Below, one piece after another: positions 1 to 9,129 of a DNA stretch of 22,106 nucleotides. Both the position numbers and the translations under genes were made by a program. The notes under the pieces are model-generated. The model had not been told where the DNA came from and searched no databases. It worked only from the letters and a program-made list of their open reading frames with translations. How positions within the stretch are numbered: the first letter of the stretch is position 1; each line of letters starts with the position of its first letter. The stretch is from Brachionus koreanus (lineage: Eukaryota; Rotifera; Eurotatoria; Ploima; Brachionidae), in contig PJRA01000314.1 in the NCBI GenBank assembly GCA_016987375.1, positions 716,130 through 738,235 of the forward strand, in the 5' to 3' direction.

Positions 1-996
1 TGAGGAAAAAAAATTGCCAAAAAATTTTTCTTTACTATATCATTCAATGACATTCTAATTTTCGGCATAGGCATAAAATAAAAAAATAATTATTTTCTTT
101 TTTGAAGACAAAACATAAACGTTGCCTTATACATTACATTTTATTTTTAAATCGCCTTTCACTCTCATCACTGAAAAAAAAATAAATGTGATGAATAATT
201 TTAGAATTTAAAAAAATTCCTAATTGAAATGAAGATATGTTCATTTTAAATATAAAAAAAATTTTCTTAATTTTGCAAAGATGCTTAATTAAGCATAAAA
301 GTGTAAAAAATGTTTTTGCATCAAATTTTAAAAGAAAAATACTTAACAAAGCTTCATTTTATAAAATTATTGATCGAAAAATTCAATATAGCTGAATTTG
401 AGCTAACAAAAAGCAAAAAAAAAACTAATTTATATCTAAAATGATATGACTTGATTTTATTCTATCTTGAATTAGTAAAAATAAAACAAATTTATTTTTT
501 AAAATTTTAAACACTTTCTAACATTGACATTAGTGAAATATCGAAGTTTATAATAAAATTTAGTCATGGTTATCACAAATAATAAGTCAAAAGTCAAAGG
601 TGATGGCATTGTAATGTTTTTGCTGCTTTCACTTTCTCTTGTGCTAATAAATATCAACGAATCTTCATATTAACTAATTTCAAGTAGAGATAGATAGACC
701 ATTAATCAATAAGCATGATGATGCTTTAACATATTCAAAAATATTTTAGTGTGCATCATTATTTATATTTAGAAATTAAAAAATAGTATTTTCTTTAAAT
801 ATCTAGATATTAAAACTTGTTAAAAAAATCTAGATTTACTTTTTTCTTTAAGTTAGAAGAAGTAGAAAAATCTTAAAGAAGAGTTTATCATATTGATCAA
901 CAGCTCATTGAAATATTTAGCATATATATTTATTTTTTTACTTAAAAAAATTGTTTTTTAAAAATTTTAAAATAAAATATTTTAAAAAATTATGTA
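1..996. other. AT-rich spacer, no gene seen
   Basis: Very AT-rich DNA full of A and T runs. The longest open frame (minus strand, 134-349) is low-complexity, dominated by Phe, Ile and Lys, with no domain pattern, so I do not call it. No RNA gene or convincing repeat was recognised. Confidence 0.6.
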
Positions 997-2129
997 TTCA
1001 GGTCCAAGTCAATGGGCTAATTTCGTTTAAAAAAACGAACTCAGTTAAATAGTCGAAAAATAAAAATTTTACAAATGATGGAACATTTTTTTTAATCAAA
1101 AATAGTTGCTGAATTATTTAAAAATTTTCTTCCCTAATTTAAATTTTTTTTCTTTTAATTTAATTAAAAAGTTAATAGAATGATTTTTCTTATTTGATGC
1201 TCTAAATTAAAAATCACCAGCAGAAAAAAATTGAGCTTGATTGATGAAAACAGTCATAAAAAAACACATTATTTTTTATCTATTTTTATGCTTTCTTATT
1301 TGTATGACATGACAAAAAGTTGCATTATACAAATAAGAAAGATGTTTTTAAAACAAAAAAGAATTGGAAGTTATTTTTTAAATTAATACAGTTATAGATA
1401 TGCCCTGATTTAGATAGAAAATATTTCAGTTGATATTTGTAAAAATCAAAAAACTAATTTTTTGAGTCATTTCAAAAATTTTGATTCAAACAACAAAAAC
1501 TGTAACGATATTATCAAATCGAGAAATTTTGAAAATTGATTTTAATTTCAATTTTAACTTCCGGTTTAATAGAAAATTTTGAAAAAAAAAATATTCCCAA
1601 TTTAATCAAGAATTTAAATTAAAATTGAAATGTATCATGAAAATTTTTTTATAATCAATATAAATGATTTAATAACATTATATGTTTTGACAAATTTTGA
1701 TATTCAACAACGCATTGAAATTTGTAGGTAAATACTCAAAAAAATTCTCTAGATGAACACATTTTAATATGGATTATTGTTTGTGATTAGAAGAGAATCT
1801 ATTTTTGAAATTTTGATAACAGAAATCAATGACTGAAATTCATCTATCATATGCACATTGAACTAGTTCAAGAAGACTGTGCTATAAATGCAGAACTTTA
1901 TTCGGAACAATTCAAGAAAAATATCTTTTTTTGGTTAACTGAAAGCTTTGTTTCTTCATGATAATGCTTGAACTCAAATACTATGAGGAAAAGTGGCAAA
2001 AATACAAGAGCTGAAAGGAATCGAACTATATCGAACTGGCTATTTCGGAGATTTTTAAACTATTGTGTTTTTTTCATTAATAAATTAAAAAAATGTAAAA
2101 AAAAACACAAAATTTTTGACACATCCTGA
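997..2129 (+). mobile_element. Decayed mariner-family DNA transposon
   Basis: A transposase remnant is readable in mixed frames on the plus strand. At 1717-1830 there is a region matching the mariner stretch around the first catalytic Asp (a degraded CD-K-IYF pattern). At 1875-1940 there is a frame with AELYSEQF, like the mariner 'NSDLYCQQL' region. At 1957-1968 the codons give HDNA, the second catalytic Asp motif, followed at once by a stop. At about 1990-2035 there is VAKIQELKGIEL. Candidate ends TTCAGG (997-1002) and CCTGA (2125-2129) are inverted and each is flanked by TA (995-996 and 2130-2131), the target mariner duplicates. The length of about 1.13 kb fits the family. Many stops and frame changes make it dead. 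The transposase assignment is firm; the exact ends are inferred. Confidence 0.75.
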
Positions 2130-2533
2130 TAATTTTAATAATTTTCAATTGGCATGCTTTTTTTCCAGTTGACATTTTTTATTAAAACTATCAGAAAAAA
2201 AAGGCTCTATAAGTAATTCGATTTTTTAATTAAAAATAAATAAAATCTTTCAATAAAATCTTCAATTTTATTTGATAGTTTAGCTGTAGATCTTTTGTGC
2301 TAATTGAAATATATATTTAACATTTTTATAATTTTTTGGAAATTTTATTTATAAATTTTGCCATAATTATTGAATAAATTTTTTAAAAATTTTAAATTTC
2401 GAATTAATTTAAATATTTGATTCGATTTAGTTTTATTCATTTTCAAATTAGAAGTCAGAACATTGTAATTAATGAATTCAATCACTAAATTGTGTTTTTA
2501 AATTTGCATCACCATTCATAGAACCATGAAAAT
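2130..2533. other. AT-rich spacer, no gene seen
   Basis: AT-rich sequence between the mariner remnant and the GC-richer open frame. No coding, RNA or repeat signal recognised. Confidence 0.5.
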
Positions 2534-2698
2534 ATGGTCAAAGAAAACCAAAATCCAAATAAACAAAGGAAGCAAAAAATATCTAAAATTTCTAAGAAAA
2601 TAAACCAAAATCTTAACCCAGAAATAAATAAACTAGCTAAGACCGAAGTGAAGAGACTAAACTTTAAGCCTAATATAGGAAAATTAAATCTTTCCTAA
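2534..2698 (+). CDS. Small Lys/Asn-rich open frame, possible N-terminal piece of a retroelement ORF
   Basis: An ATG-initiated 54-codon frame, rich in Lys, Asn and Gln (starts MVKENQNPNK, ends IGKLNLS). No family is recognised. It lies about 40 bases before the GC-richer broken frame at 2739-3379, and a pyrimidine-rich TTTACTTTTAG stands just before that frame, so the two could be exons or decayed parts of one unit. Composition is compatible with an RNA-binding N-terminus, but chance is also possible. Confidence 0.2.
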   Translation: MVKENQNPNKQRKQKISKISKKINQNLNPEINKLAKTEVKRLNFKPNIGKLNLS

Positions 2699-2738
2699 TA
2701 CTTGACTAGCCAGTCTCCTAATATTTCTTTACTTTTAG

Positions 2739-3379
2739 ATGGAACACCATGAATAGACACAGGAATCCGAATTGGCCGCCATCAACCATCAGAAAACTCG
2801 CCAATCAACCATCAGAAAACTCGCCACAATGATGACGGATATGCAGCGGCAGATAAATGCAATTGCAAACACAACTTTCACAGCGTCGGAAAAGGACTCA
2901 GGTTTCAAACCGACTAAAACCAAGCTAAGTGAAATAGTTACTACAGCGAATCCTCAGATTCCTCGGATACCTCCTCATATCGAGAAGAAGATCAACCGCC
3001 TCAACCTAATCCCGTTCCACCATCATCCCCAACTCCAACTTCCTCCTCAGGCATCTCTTTGCTCTCGGGGAACTCTCCTGGATCCACTTCCATTAGATTT
3101 AGGCCCCTGCAGGTTAATCCGATGGACCAGGAAAAGCTAGAGCCCGATGCCTATTTCGATCCTCCTACATCAGTGAGGAAATTTAACGAACAATTCCCCA
3201 TTCCAAAGGGATTGTTCAATAAAATTAAAGACGGGCTTCGTATTTGGACAAATAAGGGGTCAGTCCGCACTAAGTTCTGTTCTAAGAAAATTAAAGAATC
3301 TGACCCCCAAAGAGATCTTCATCAACGTGGAACTTCACCCCAAATCCAATCGAACTTTTTATTTCTTTTAAATTTTAAA
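2739..3379 (+). pseudogene. Broken GC-rich open frame, possibly gag/ORF1-like retroelement protein
   Basis: This segment is clearly richer in G and C than its surroundings (close to half around 2941-3060 by eye). One frame starts MEHHE, hits a TAG at once (2754-2756), then runs open as TQESELAAINHQ and a coiled-coil-like MMTDMQRQINAIAN stretch. Near 2933-2940 the sensible reading moves to another frame, giving a Ser/Asp-rich stretch (SESSDSSDTSSYREED), then a Pro-rich stretch, then a folded-looking part (FNEQFPIPKGLFNKIKDG), ending at 3379. An early stop plus a frame change point to a dead gene. Acidic and Pro-rich low-complexity followed by a globular part is seen in some gag/ORF1 proteins, but I do not recognise the family. 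A host pseudogene or horizontally acquired fragment is also possible. Confidence 0.45.
2778..2822 (+). repeat. 22/23-base tandem duplication inside the broken frame
   Basis: GCC-ATCAACCATCAGAAAACTC (2778-2799) is followed directly by the same sequence with one extra A (2800-2822). Because the units differ by one base, the duplication changes the reading frame and may have contributed to loss of function. Confidence 0.8.
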
Positions 3380-3508
3380 TAAAATCGATTGACTCGTGGT
3401 CAAGTCACCGGTCAGCCAACATTTTTATATTTATTTTAAACTTATTTAACCTTTTTTTCTATTTTTACTTATTCTTTTATTTTATTTTATTTATAAACTA
3501 CAAATAAA

Positions 3509-3850
3509 TTAATATTCAAACAAGCAGGAGTAGTGGTAGTAGTTCTGGCTGCGACACCAAACATGTAGAGTGTCGATTGGCCGTGTAGAGCTTAAACAAC
3601 CGATTCCATTGAACTTATCTAAAGCCACTTTAAAATTAGCGGTTGACTTAGATTTCACCACATTTTCTGGCAACTTATTCCAATGCAGAAAAACTAAAAC
3701 AAATAATTTATTTTTTATATTGATTGAGTGATTAAATAATAAAAATAAATTTCTTAAACATTTATTTATGAAAACATGTCATTATAAAAATAAAGACTAT
3801 CATAGATTGGACGATATAATGGCCATAAAGCGATGGTACAAAAAAACTAA
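3509..3850 (-). pseudogene. C-terminal end of a LINE (non-LTR) reverse-transcriptase ORF
   Basis: Reading the minus strand, an open frame from 3778 to the TAA at 3511-3509 contains HWNKLPENVVKSKSTANFK followed by VALDKF. This matches the very common C-terminal pattern of non-LTR retrotransposon ORF2 proteins (W-N-x-L-P-x-x-V-V, then a Phe-Lys-x-x-L-D-K helix). Upstream (3779-3850) another frame carries IYDSLYFYNDMF, resembling the region just before, but a TGA and frame changes interrupt. It ends close to the 3' end of the neighbouring nuclear-receptor gene, which has the same orientation. The reverse-transcriptase catalytic part is absent. Confidence 0.7.
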
Positions 3851-3971
3851 TATACAAAAATTAACATTTTTTTTTTTAATTAAATAACTTAAACACTCGG
3901 CTTGTTTGTCATCCTTGTTGATAAAATGAGCAATTATATGAAAAAAAAAATTATTGTATAAATTTCTCTTC

Positions 3972-5446
3972 TCACGAATCAATATACTCTAAACTCTTAC
4001 ATTTGTTAGTTATTTCAATAGTATCACTTAAATACTATTTGAAAAAAAAAAAAATTAAAAAAGAGAAAATATTTTATTTTTTAAATTTACTTGAGCAAGT
4101 TGGTTAATGAATGTGGGAGATCGTTTGTTTGTCGAGAATTCTTGAGCTAAAGCATGCTTGTAATACTCGTTAACAATTCTTATTGCCTCTGGGTCTATAA
4201 AGTCTCCTTCTGAAACACATAAAAATAATTAAATAATCATTTTAGAGCTTATTTTAGTTGTTTACTTGTTGAACTGAGCAAATAAGGTATCAGCAAGCAT
4301 ATTTCTAGATTGCTTAAATTTAAAGTATTAAGTCTGGCATGGTAGTACATTATCCTATTAGTCAAATCTATTCCGAAGCATTTGTACATATTGTTTCGAT
4401 TAAATTGAACATTATTCTCATGAATCATATACTGTTCGCCATTTATAAAAAGCATGTGCACTCTAAGACCTAATAGTAGAAAAATATTATAGTCAAGAAT
4501 TTTGATCAAATCATGACTATTTATAGTCTCAAAAGCAGGCAATTGTTTGACATAGTTAAGCGATGTTTTGGTGTGATATGAAGTTTCCTTGAGAAAATAT
4601 TCCCAAATTACAGCCTTGGGTAAATTTTCGTTTACTAAACTAGCTTCCAATTTTCTTAACACCCTCAAAGCTCTTTCATACTGTTTTTCATATTTGATTG
4701 TGTACTGTACATACAATTGGTAGCATCTGTCTCTCAATATAGCAAATACTAAACGATCTTTTTGCAAATATGTTTCCAAAGTGCTGTTAATATCAAATGA
4801 GACCGAAAAACCTTCACTACAAACCACTTTAACTTGTGGCTGATCGAAATTAAAGCTTTCAGAGATTGTTTTATCAATTGAAACTAATTCAGTGGTGTAC
4901 GGTACCGGACTAATGCTACCTGAAGAAGAGATAGTTGATTCTGTACGCTTGTCAGTGTCTATTTCCATTCTGAGCTCATTTTCTGCTAGAAAATTTTTTT
5001 TTAAATTAGAAAAAAAAATAAGAAAAAAAATAACCATCAGAAAGACTATCGTTTAAAAAAGTGGCTCTTTCTTTTTCTATTTTGGGTATCCTGCCCATTT
5101 TTATGCCCTCAAAAGACATACCAGCTGCTAGACACGCCTTCCATCGGCAAAATTTGCATTTTTTTCTCTGTTTGGGCGTTACTTCACATTTATAGCCGAA
5201 ATAGCAAACATATTTTTCATTTTTTTCCATGCTCCGTTTAAAAAAACCCTTTTTTACAAAATTTAAATTTCAACAATGAGACAATTGGACATTTTTTTTT
5301 ACTTTGCATCCTTCACAACTAGCTACACCATAGTGAATACCAGTCGCTTTGTCTTTGCACACTTTGCACTTGCCGAAATTGAACGAAGTTTTTAATTTTT
5401 TTTCAACGTCCGATTCGGGTGATGAATTCATACAAGCTTGAATCAT
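3972..5446 (-). CDS. Nuclear hormone receptor (zinc-finger transcription factor), five exons
   Basis: Exons 5446-5303, 5248-5035, 4985-4266, 4209-4091 and 4034-3972 join through GT-AG introns of 54, 49, 56 and 56 bp into 419 codons, with all phases consistent. Residues 27-82 form a canonical nuclear-receptor DNA-binding domain: zinc 1 uses C27, C30, C44, C47; zinc 2 uses C63, C69, C79, C82 with normal 5- and 9-residue spacings. The P-box is CEGCKG (44-49), predicting AGGTCA-type half-sites; GMSFEGIKMGRIPK (about 91-104) is the C-terminal extension, closest in style to NR1 members such as E78/Rev-erb. A Ser-rich hinge follows. The ligand-binding domain spans about 185-419, with the family signature at 268-295 (LPAFETINSHDL...LLLGLR). 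The protein stops after the helix 10/11 region, so no AF-2 helix 12 is visible. Intron 1 cuts the P-box between K48 and G49. Reading through intron 4 gives a slightly different short tail, so the last exon is the least certain part. Confidence 0.88.
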
Positions 5447-5816
5447 TTTTAAAGAACAAAAAAAATCTAAAAAATAAATATTATTTTTTTTCTAAAATCA
5501 AGCCTCTAATTTTAAAATAAGCCTCTGAACATAATTTTAATAATTTATTACACCAAGAAAAAAAAGAAAAAAAAAATTTTACATCCCAAAATCTTAATTT
5601 TGATTTTATAGGTTTTTATTTATGTTATTCTTTTGGTTGATCACGTGAAGTCTATTAAGAAACATTGTTCAATTAGCAATTGTACACGATTTTTCTAGAA
5701 ATCGATTTTTGTTCAAGAATTTTGAATGTGTGTGTGAGCAAATTAAATGTTGCTTTAAATGCTCGATATAAGAAAAAAATCTATAATTTTTCTAAATCTA
5801 GCTCTTTCACTTGGAG
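5447..5816. other. Intergenic DNA upstream of the nuclear receptor
   Basis: AT-rich region that should hold the receptor promoter and 5' UTR (minus strand). No clear TATA box or initiator was seen. Open frames here lack an ATG or domain signal. Confidence 0.4.
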
Positions 5817-5842
5817 TGCAAAGCGTGGCATCTATATAAATT
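5817..5842 (+). promoter_or_regulatory. AAGCGTGGC plus TATA-like element
   Basis: GCAAAGCGTGGC is followed three bases later by TATATAAA (about 5833-5840). The same AAGCGTGGC next to an alternating TATA stretch occurs on the minus strand at about 8040-8066. A TATA box here would place a start near 5865, just upstream of the candidate spliced transcript. Role inferred only from sequence. Confidence 0.3.
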
Positions 5843-5936
5843 TTCCTATTTTATTCCATTTCACATAATATATTCATCTCATAACCAAAACTAATTATAT
5901 AATAAAGCAACCATTGCTCGATTTATTTGTCGAGTC

Positions 5937-6462
5937 ATGGTGAGCGTGTTTTTCATAATTTTTTAATAAAACAAAATGCTTTGTAATAGTTCCGACAAGA
6001 CGGAATCAATATGATATATTATATTCTATTCACTCCCATTTACAAGAGAATAAAATAAAATCGTGGCTTTATTTGATTCTTTTTTGTTAACTAAAAGCTT
6101 TATTTAACTAAAAAAATTCTAAAACTAAAATCTTGCCAATTTTTGCTCTACATAATTTGAGAAAAAAAAAACTTTGCGTTCTTGCTAAATTAGACTCATG
6201 ATAATTTGAAACACATCTATTTTTTTTCAAAAAACAATAGATCCAAAAATTTGCTGACTCACTTCAACTAGCATACTTTGAACAAATGACTTTAATAAGT
6301 GGTGTGATTTTAATTTATTATTTTTTTCTAGGCCGTCTTAATCAAGTAAGCCTGTTTATTTCTTAAACAATTTATTTTTCATTCAAAATTTAGGGTCGAA
6401 ATATAGCCCAGGCTGCTTGGAACACAACTAAGTCTTTCCTTCAGGCTTTTTTTTACAACTAA
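5937..6462 (+). other. Candidate small spliced transcript (micro-exon and GC-richer terminal exon)
   Basis: ATG (5937-5939) is followed by a strong donor GTGAGC (5940). A TTTTTTTCTAG acceptor (to 6331) leads to a 14-base segment (6332-6345) and a GTAAGC donor. An AAAATTTAG acceptor (to 6393) leads to a segment richer in G and C than its surroundings, open in one frame for 22 codons (GRNIAQAAWNTTKSFLQAFF plus YN) to TAA at 6460-6462. Joining all three from the ATG gives only 9 codons before a stop. The long terminal frame needs a different upstream exon, which I could not place. It could be a small protein gene, a noncoding transcript or chance. Confidence 0.25.
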
Positions 6463-8039
6463 TGTTTTTCAATTTTTTTAAAGACATAATATATTAATTT
6501 TAATATATGTATTGAAAAAAATTTTGGACGCACTTGTTTTTTTTCAAATGTTTATTTAGTAAAAATTAATAAAATTAAACTTTTTCTTGAAAATTTATTT
6601 AATAAAAATTGATTTTAAATAAAATTACCTTTCTCCTAAAATACATGATAATTGCATTTTGCACTCAGCTGAAAAATTAAAAGAAAATGAAGATCATAAA
6701 AAGTCAATCAAGAAATTGTGCACAAAAGTTTATAAAATTCAAATTAAAACTTAGTGAAAAATTAACTCCAGTATCAGAAAAATGTGTAAAAACCACATTG
6801 AAAAATTACAATACCTTTGGGACCTAAAAAAGAATCAACAAAGCCCACTGAAAAAATAGAAATATTCTATGTTTAAAAATGTTTTGTAGAAAAAATGTCA
6901 ATTAAATAGTTATGTTTTAGTAAAGCTAAAAAATTTTGAAAATTAATTTTCACATTAAATTAGAATGATAAAAGTTTTAATTTTGAGAAAAAAAATGTGA
7001 TTATAAAACTTTGATGCATTTTTTTTATAATCTAAGAAAAAAATACATTTGAAAATTTTCAATTTAGAAATAAGCATTTTTGTCAAATAAGCAAGATTGG
7101 TTAAATGAAAATAATTTTTATTTCAAGATAATGTGAAACTTTTTAATTTATCTTGTTTAGAATTTCTAGCACAGTTGACGACGCCTAAACAAACGCTGGA
7201 AAAATAATTTTTTTTTTGTTTGAGTTAATAAACAATTTTTGGCAATAACTAAAATGCCAGCAAAATTCTTGAGAAACAAATTTACACAAGGTACTAAACA
7301 AACAATTCAACAAATATTATTTAACTAAATTTTGAATTCTTAATTTCGAATGATTAAAATTATAATTTTTTTTATGATAATTAAGTAATTAGAAACAAAA
7401 AAAAAAACAAAAAATTTATCTAAAAATTTTCAATATTTCGTGACTATTTTACTTCCTCAATTGGGCTAATTTAATTAAATTAAAAATTTCCACTTTTCTT
7501 TAACTGTCTAGTATACTCAAATTCAAAATATTCGTTAATTAAAAAAAAATTTAAATAACAATAATTCCTCTTGAATTTCAATTTTAGATAAAAATTCATA
7601 AAATAATGATCCAACTGAATAGTCTCTAATTTTCTCAACAAAATAAAAAATACATTCATAAACTACTTGAACTTTAAAACCAAAAATTGGTTTAAAGACT
7701 AACAAATAAAATAAAATTTAAAATTATACAAACATACATATACATTAGCTTTAAAAAGCATCATTGTTTCAAATAGTTATATTTTTCTGAAATAATTTAT
7801 TCTTATCGTTTTTGCGTTTAAATTTCTTTTTTTATTTGACTGTCATAAATACATAAATACAACTAAACAATCTAAACCTTGTTGCCAAGTTAAGGTTAAC
7901 AATATTTTTCTAATACTTAGTAAAAACATCAAGTCCTTAATTTGCTCTAACCCTACTAAAATTTGATTAAAATTAGTGCATGGTATTTAAACCAAAGTAT
8001 CGATAGAAATATCCTTCCTTGATGCAACATTGAAGAAAT
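6463..8039. other. AT-rich intergenic spacer, no gene seen
   Basis: About 1.6 kb of AT-rich sequence dense in homopolymer runs. No long open frame, RNA gene or recognisable repeat on either strand. A short weak similarity to the mariner remnant just before it (6081-6110) is too short to call. Confidence 0.5.
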
Positions 8040-8066
8040 ATATATTATATATATAAAGAAAGCCAC
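8040..8066 (-). promoter_or_regulatory. Second AAGCGTGGC plus TATA-like element
   Basis: On the minus strand GAAAAGCGTGGC is followed by TTTCTTTATATATATA. This is the same order of elements as the plus-strand site at 5817-5842, in opposite orientation. Alternating TA of this kind also arises by chance in AT-rich DNA, so the shared GC-rich nonamer is the only real clue. Confidence 0.25.
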
Positions 8067-8093
8067 GCTTTTCTATCTCAACAACAACGCTAA

Positions 8094-8309
8094 TACCTTC
8101 TAAGACAGACCGAGTACACCCTTGCCAACCTAGTCATAAGTAACGGCCTCAAATACATCAAAGAGAAAGGAAGAGTCACCATCTCATCTCTCAGTCCACT
8201 TAACCATGTGGCAGCACAGCGATACACATGCGCTTCTCTGAAACTCTTTCTTCTAAAACTCTTTTTTATATCATTATTTCAAAAGTTCAATCTAGTAGAT
8301 ATTTTTTAA
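8094..8309 (+). other. GC-rich open stretch without start codon, possible exon or mobile-element fragment
   Basis: A frame open from after TAA (8091-8093) to TAA (8307-8309), 71 codons and no ATG. The first two thirds read as protein-like sequence (for example TEYTLANLVISNG, then IKEKGRVTISSLSPLNH) with many C-ending codons, unlike the AT-ending codons of the three host genes here. The last third is AT-rich. No family recognised. It could be a coding exon of an unplaced gene, or a fragment of a GC-rich element like the one at 2739-3379. Confidence 0.25.
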
Positions 8310-9129
8310 TGATAAAATTACTTAAATAATTCTTTTTAATTCTCAATATTTTTTTCATACTGGCTGATAATCATAAATCTAAAAGGATTTAAGGCATTTG
8401 TTCGATAACAGAGATTCTAATAAAATATTTGATTATAAATTATACAACTTTGTTTTTAGTTTTAACTCAAAATTAGTATTGGGATCGGTGAACACGGTCG
8501 CTAAACAGGACAAAATGTTTTTTGGTTGCAACCTTATTCGTAAAATCCGGCCAAGTAGTATGCGGGTGGTCAAAAATATCAAAAAAAATATTTTTTTTAA
8601 AACAAAATGCTTTTAAAAAACCTATTTTTTGATCAAAAAATATGTTTTTTTTGTGTTTTTCAAAAAAAATTTTTCAAAAAATTTAAAAAATTTTCTTAAA
8701 TTAAATTTAAAAATCTTTATTTTGAACAAAAATTTAGTTTGTTTTGGAAACCGGCCACATCTTTGTACCAATTTTTATTTTTTTTTTAACTTTTTTTCTA
8801 TAAAAACCAAAAGTTTAAAATTTAAGAACTTTCTTTTATATTCTAAAAATCAAAAAATAAGTGTTAAATTAATTTATTATTTACTTGTTAAATTTTTTAT
8901 TACATTGCCGGAAATTAACTTGTCACAACCTTTAATCTGATATCAGTTACTATCATTTTTTTGTCCCTTCCTTCCTTCCTTTTATAAGCTGATATTAGCT
9001 TATTTTATTTTTTATTTATTTCAGAAAACACCTCTTGGTTGATATAAATAAAATAACACTCAAGTATTTTTTTTGTTTGTTTTTTATATAAGTTTAAGTT
9101 GGAACAATATCTCAATAATTTTACAATTC
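8310..9129. other. Low-complexity AT-rich spacer
   Basis: Contains long A and T runs (8575-8720), a short CCTT microsatellite (about 8966-8983) and two short CCGGCCA-containing patches (8558 and 8751). Two open frames (8398-8616 and 8629-8940) begin at TTG and are mostly Lys/Phe/Asn low complexity, so they are not called as genes. Confidence 0.5.

Noticed and set aside
134..349. 71-codon minus-strand open frame
   Set aside because: Low-complexity Phe/Ile/Lys sequence with no domain signal, as expected from A/T runs.
3800..3982. Minus-strand frame starting near the nuclear-receptor stop
   Set aside because: It starts at a TTG and overlaps the last receptor exon in another frame; not needed once the five-exon model is accepted.
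6081..6110. GTTAACTAAAAGCTTTATTT, similar to the mariner remnant before its HDNA motif
   Set aside because: The match is short, mostly A/T, and no flanking mariner sequence continues it.
8150..8200. IKEKGRVT stretch resembling the small protein ENY2
   Set aside because: Only a few residues agree and the following conserved segment does not match.
8205..8280. GGCAGCACA word resembling the start of U6 snRNA, followed by a T run
   Set aside because: The rest of the conserved U6 sequence (the catalytic and U4-pairing regions) is absent.
8398..8940. Two consecutive plus-strand frames
   Set aside because: Both lack an ATG at the start and consist mostly of Lys/Phe/Asn runs; no codon or domain evidence.
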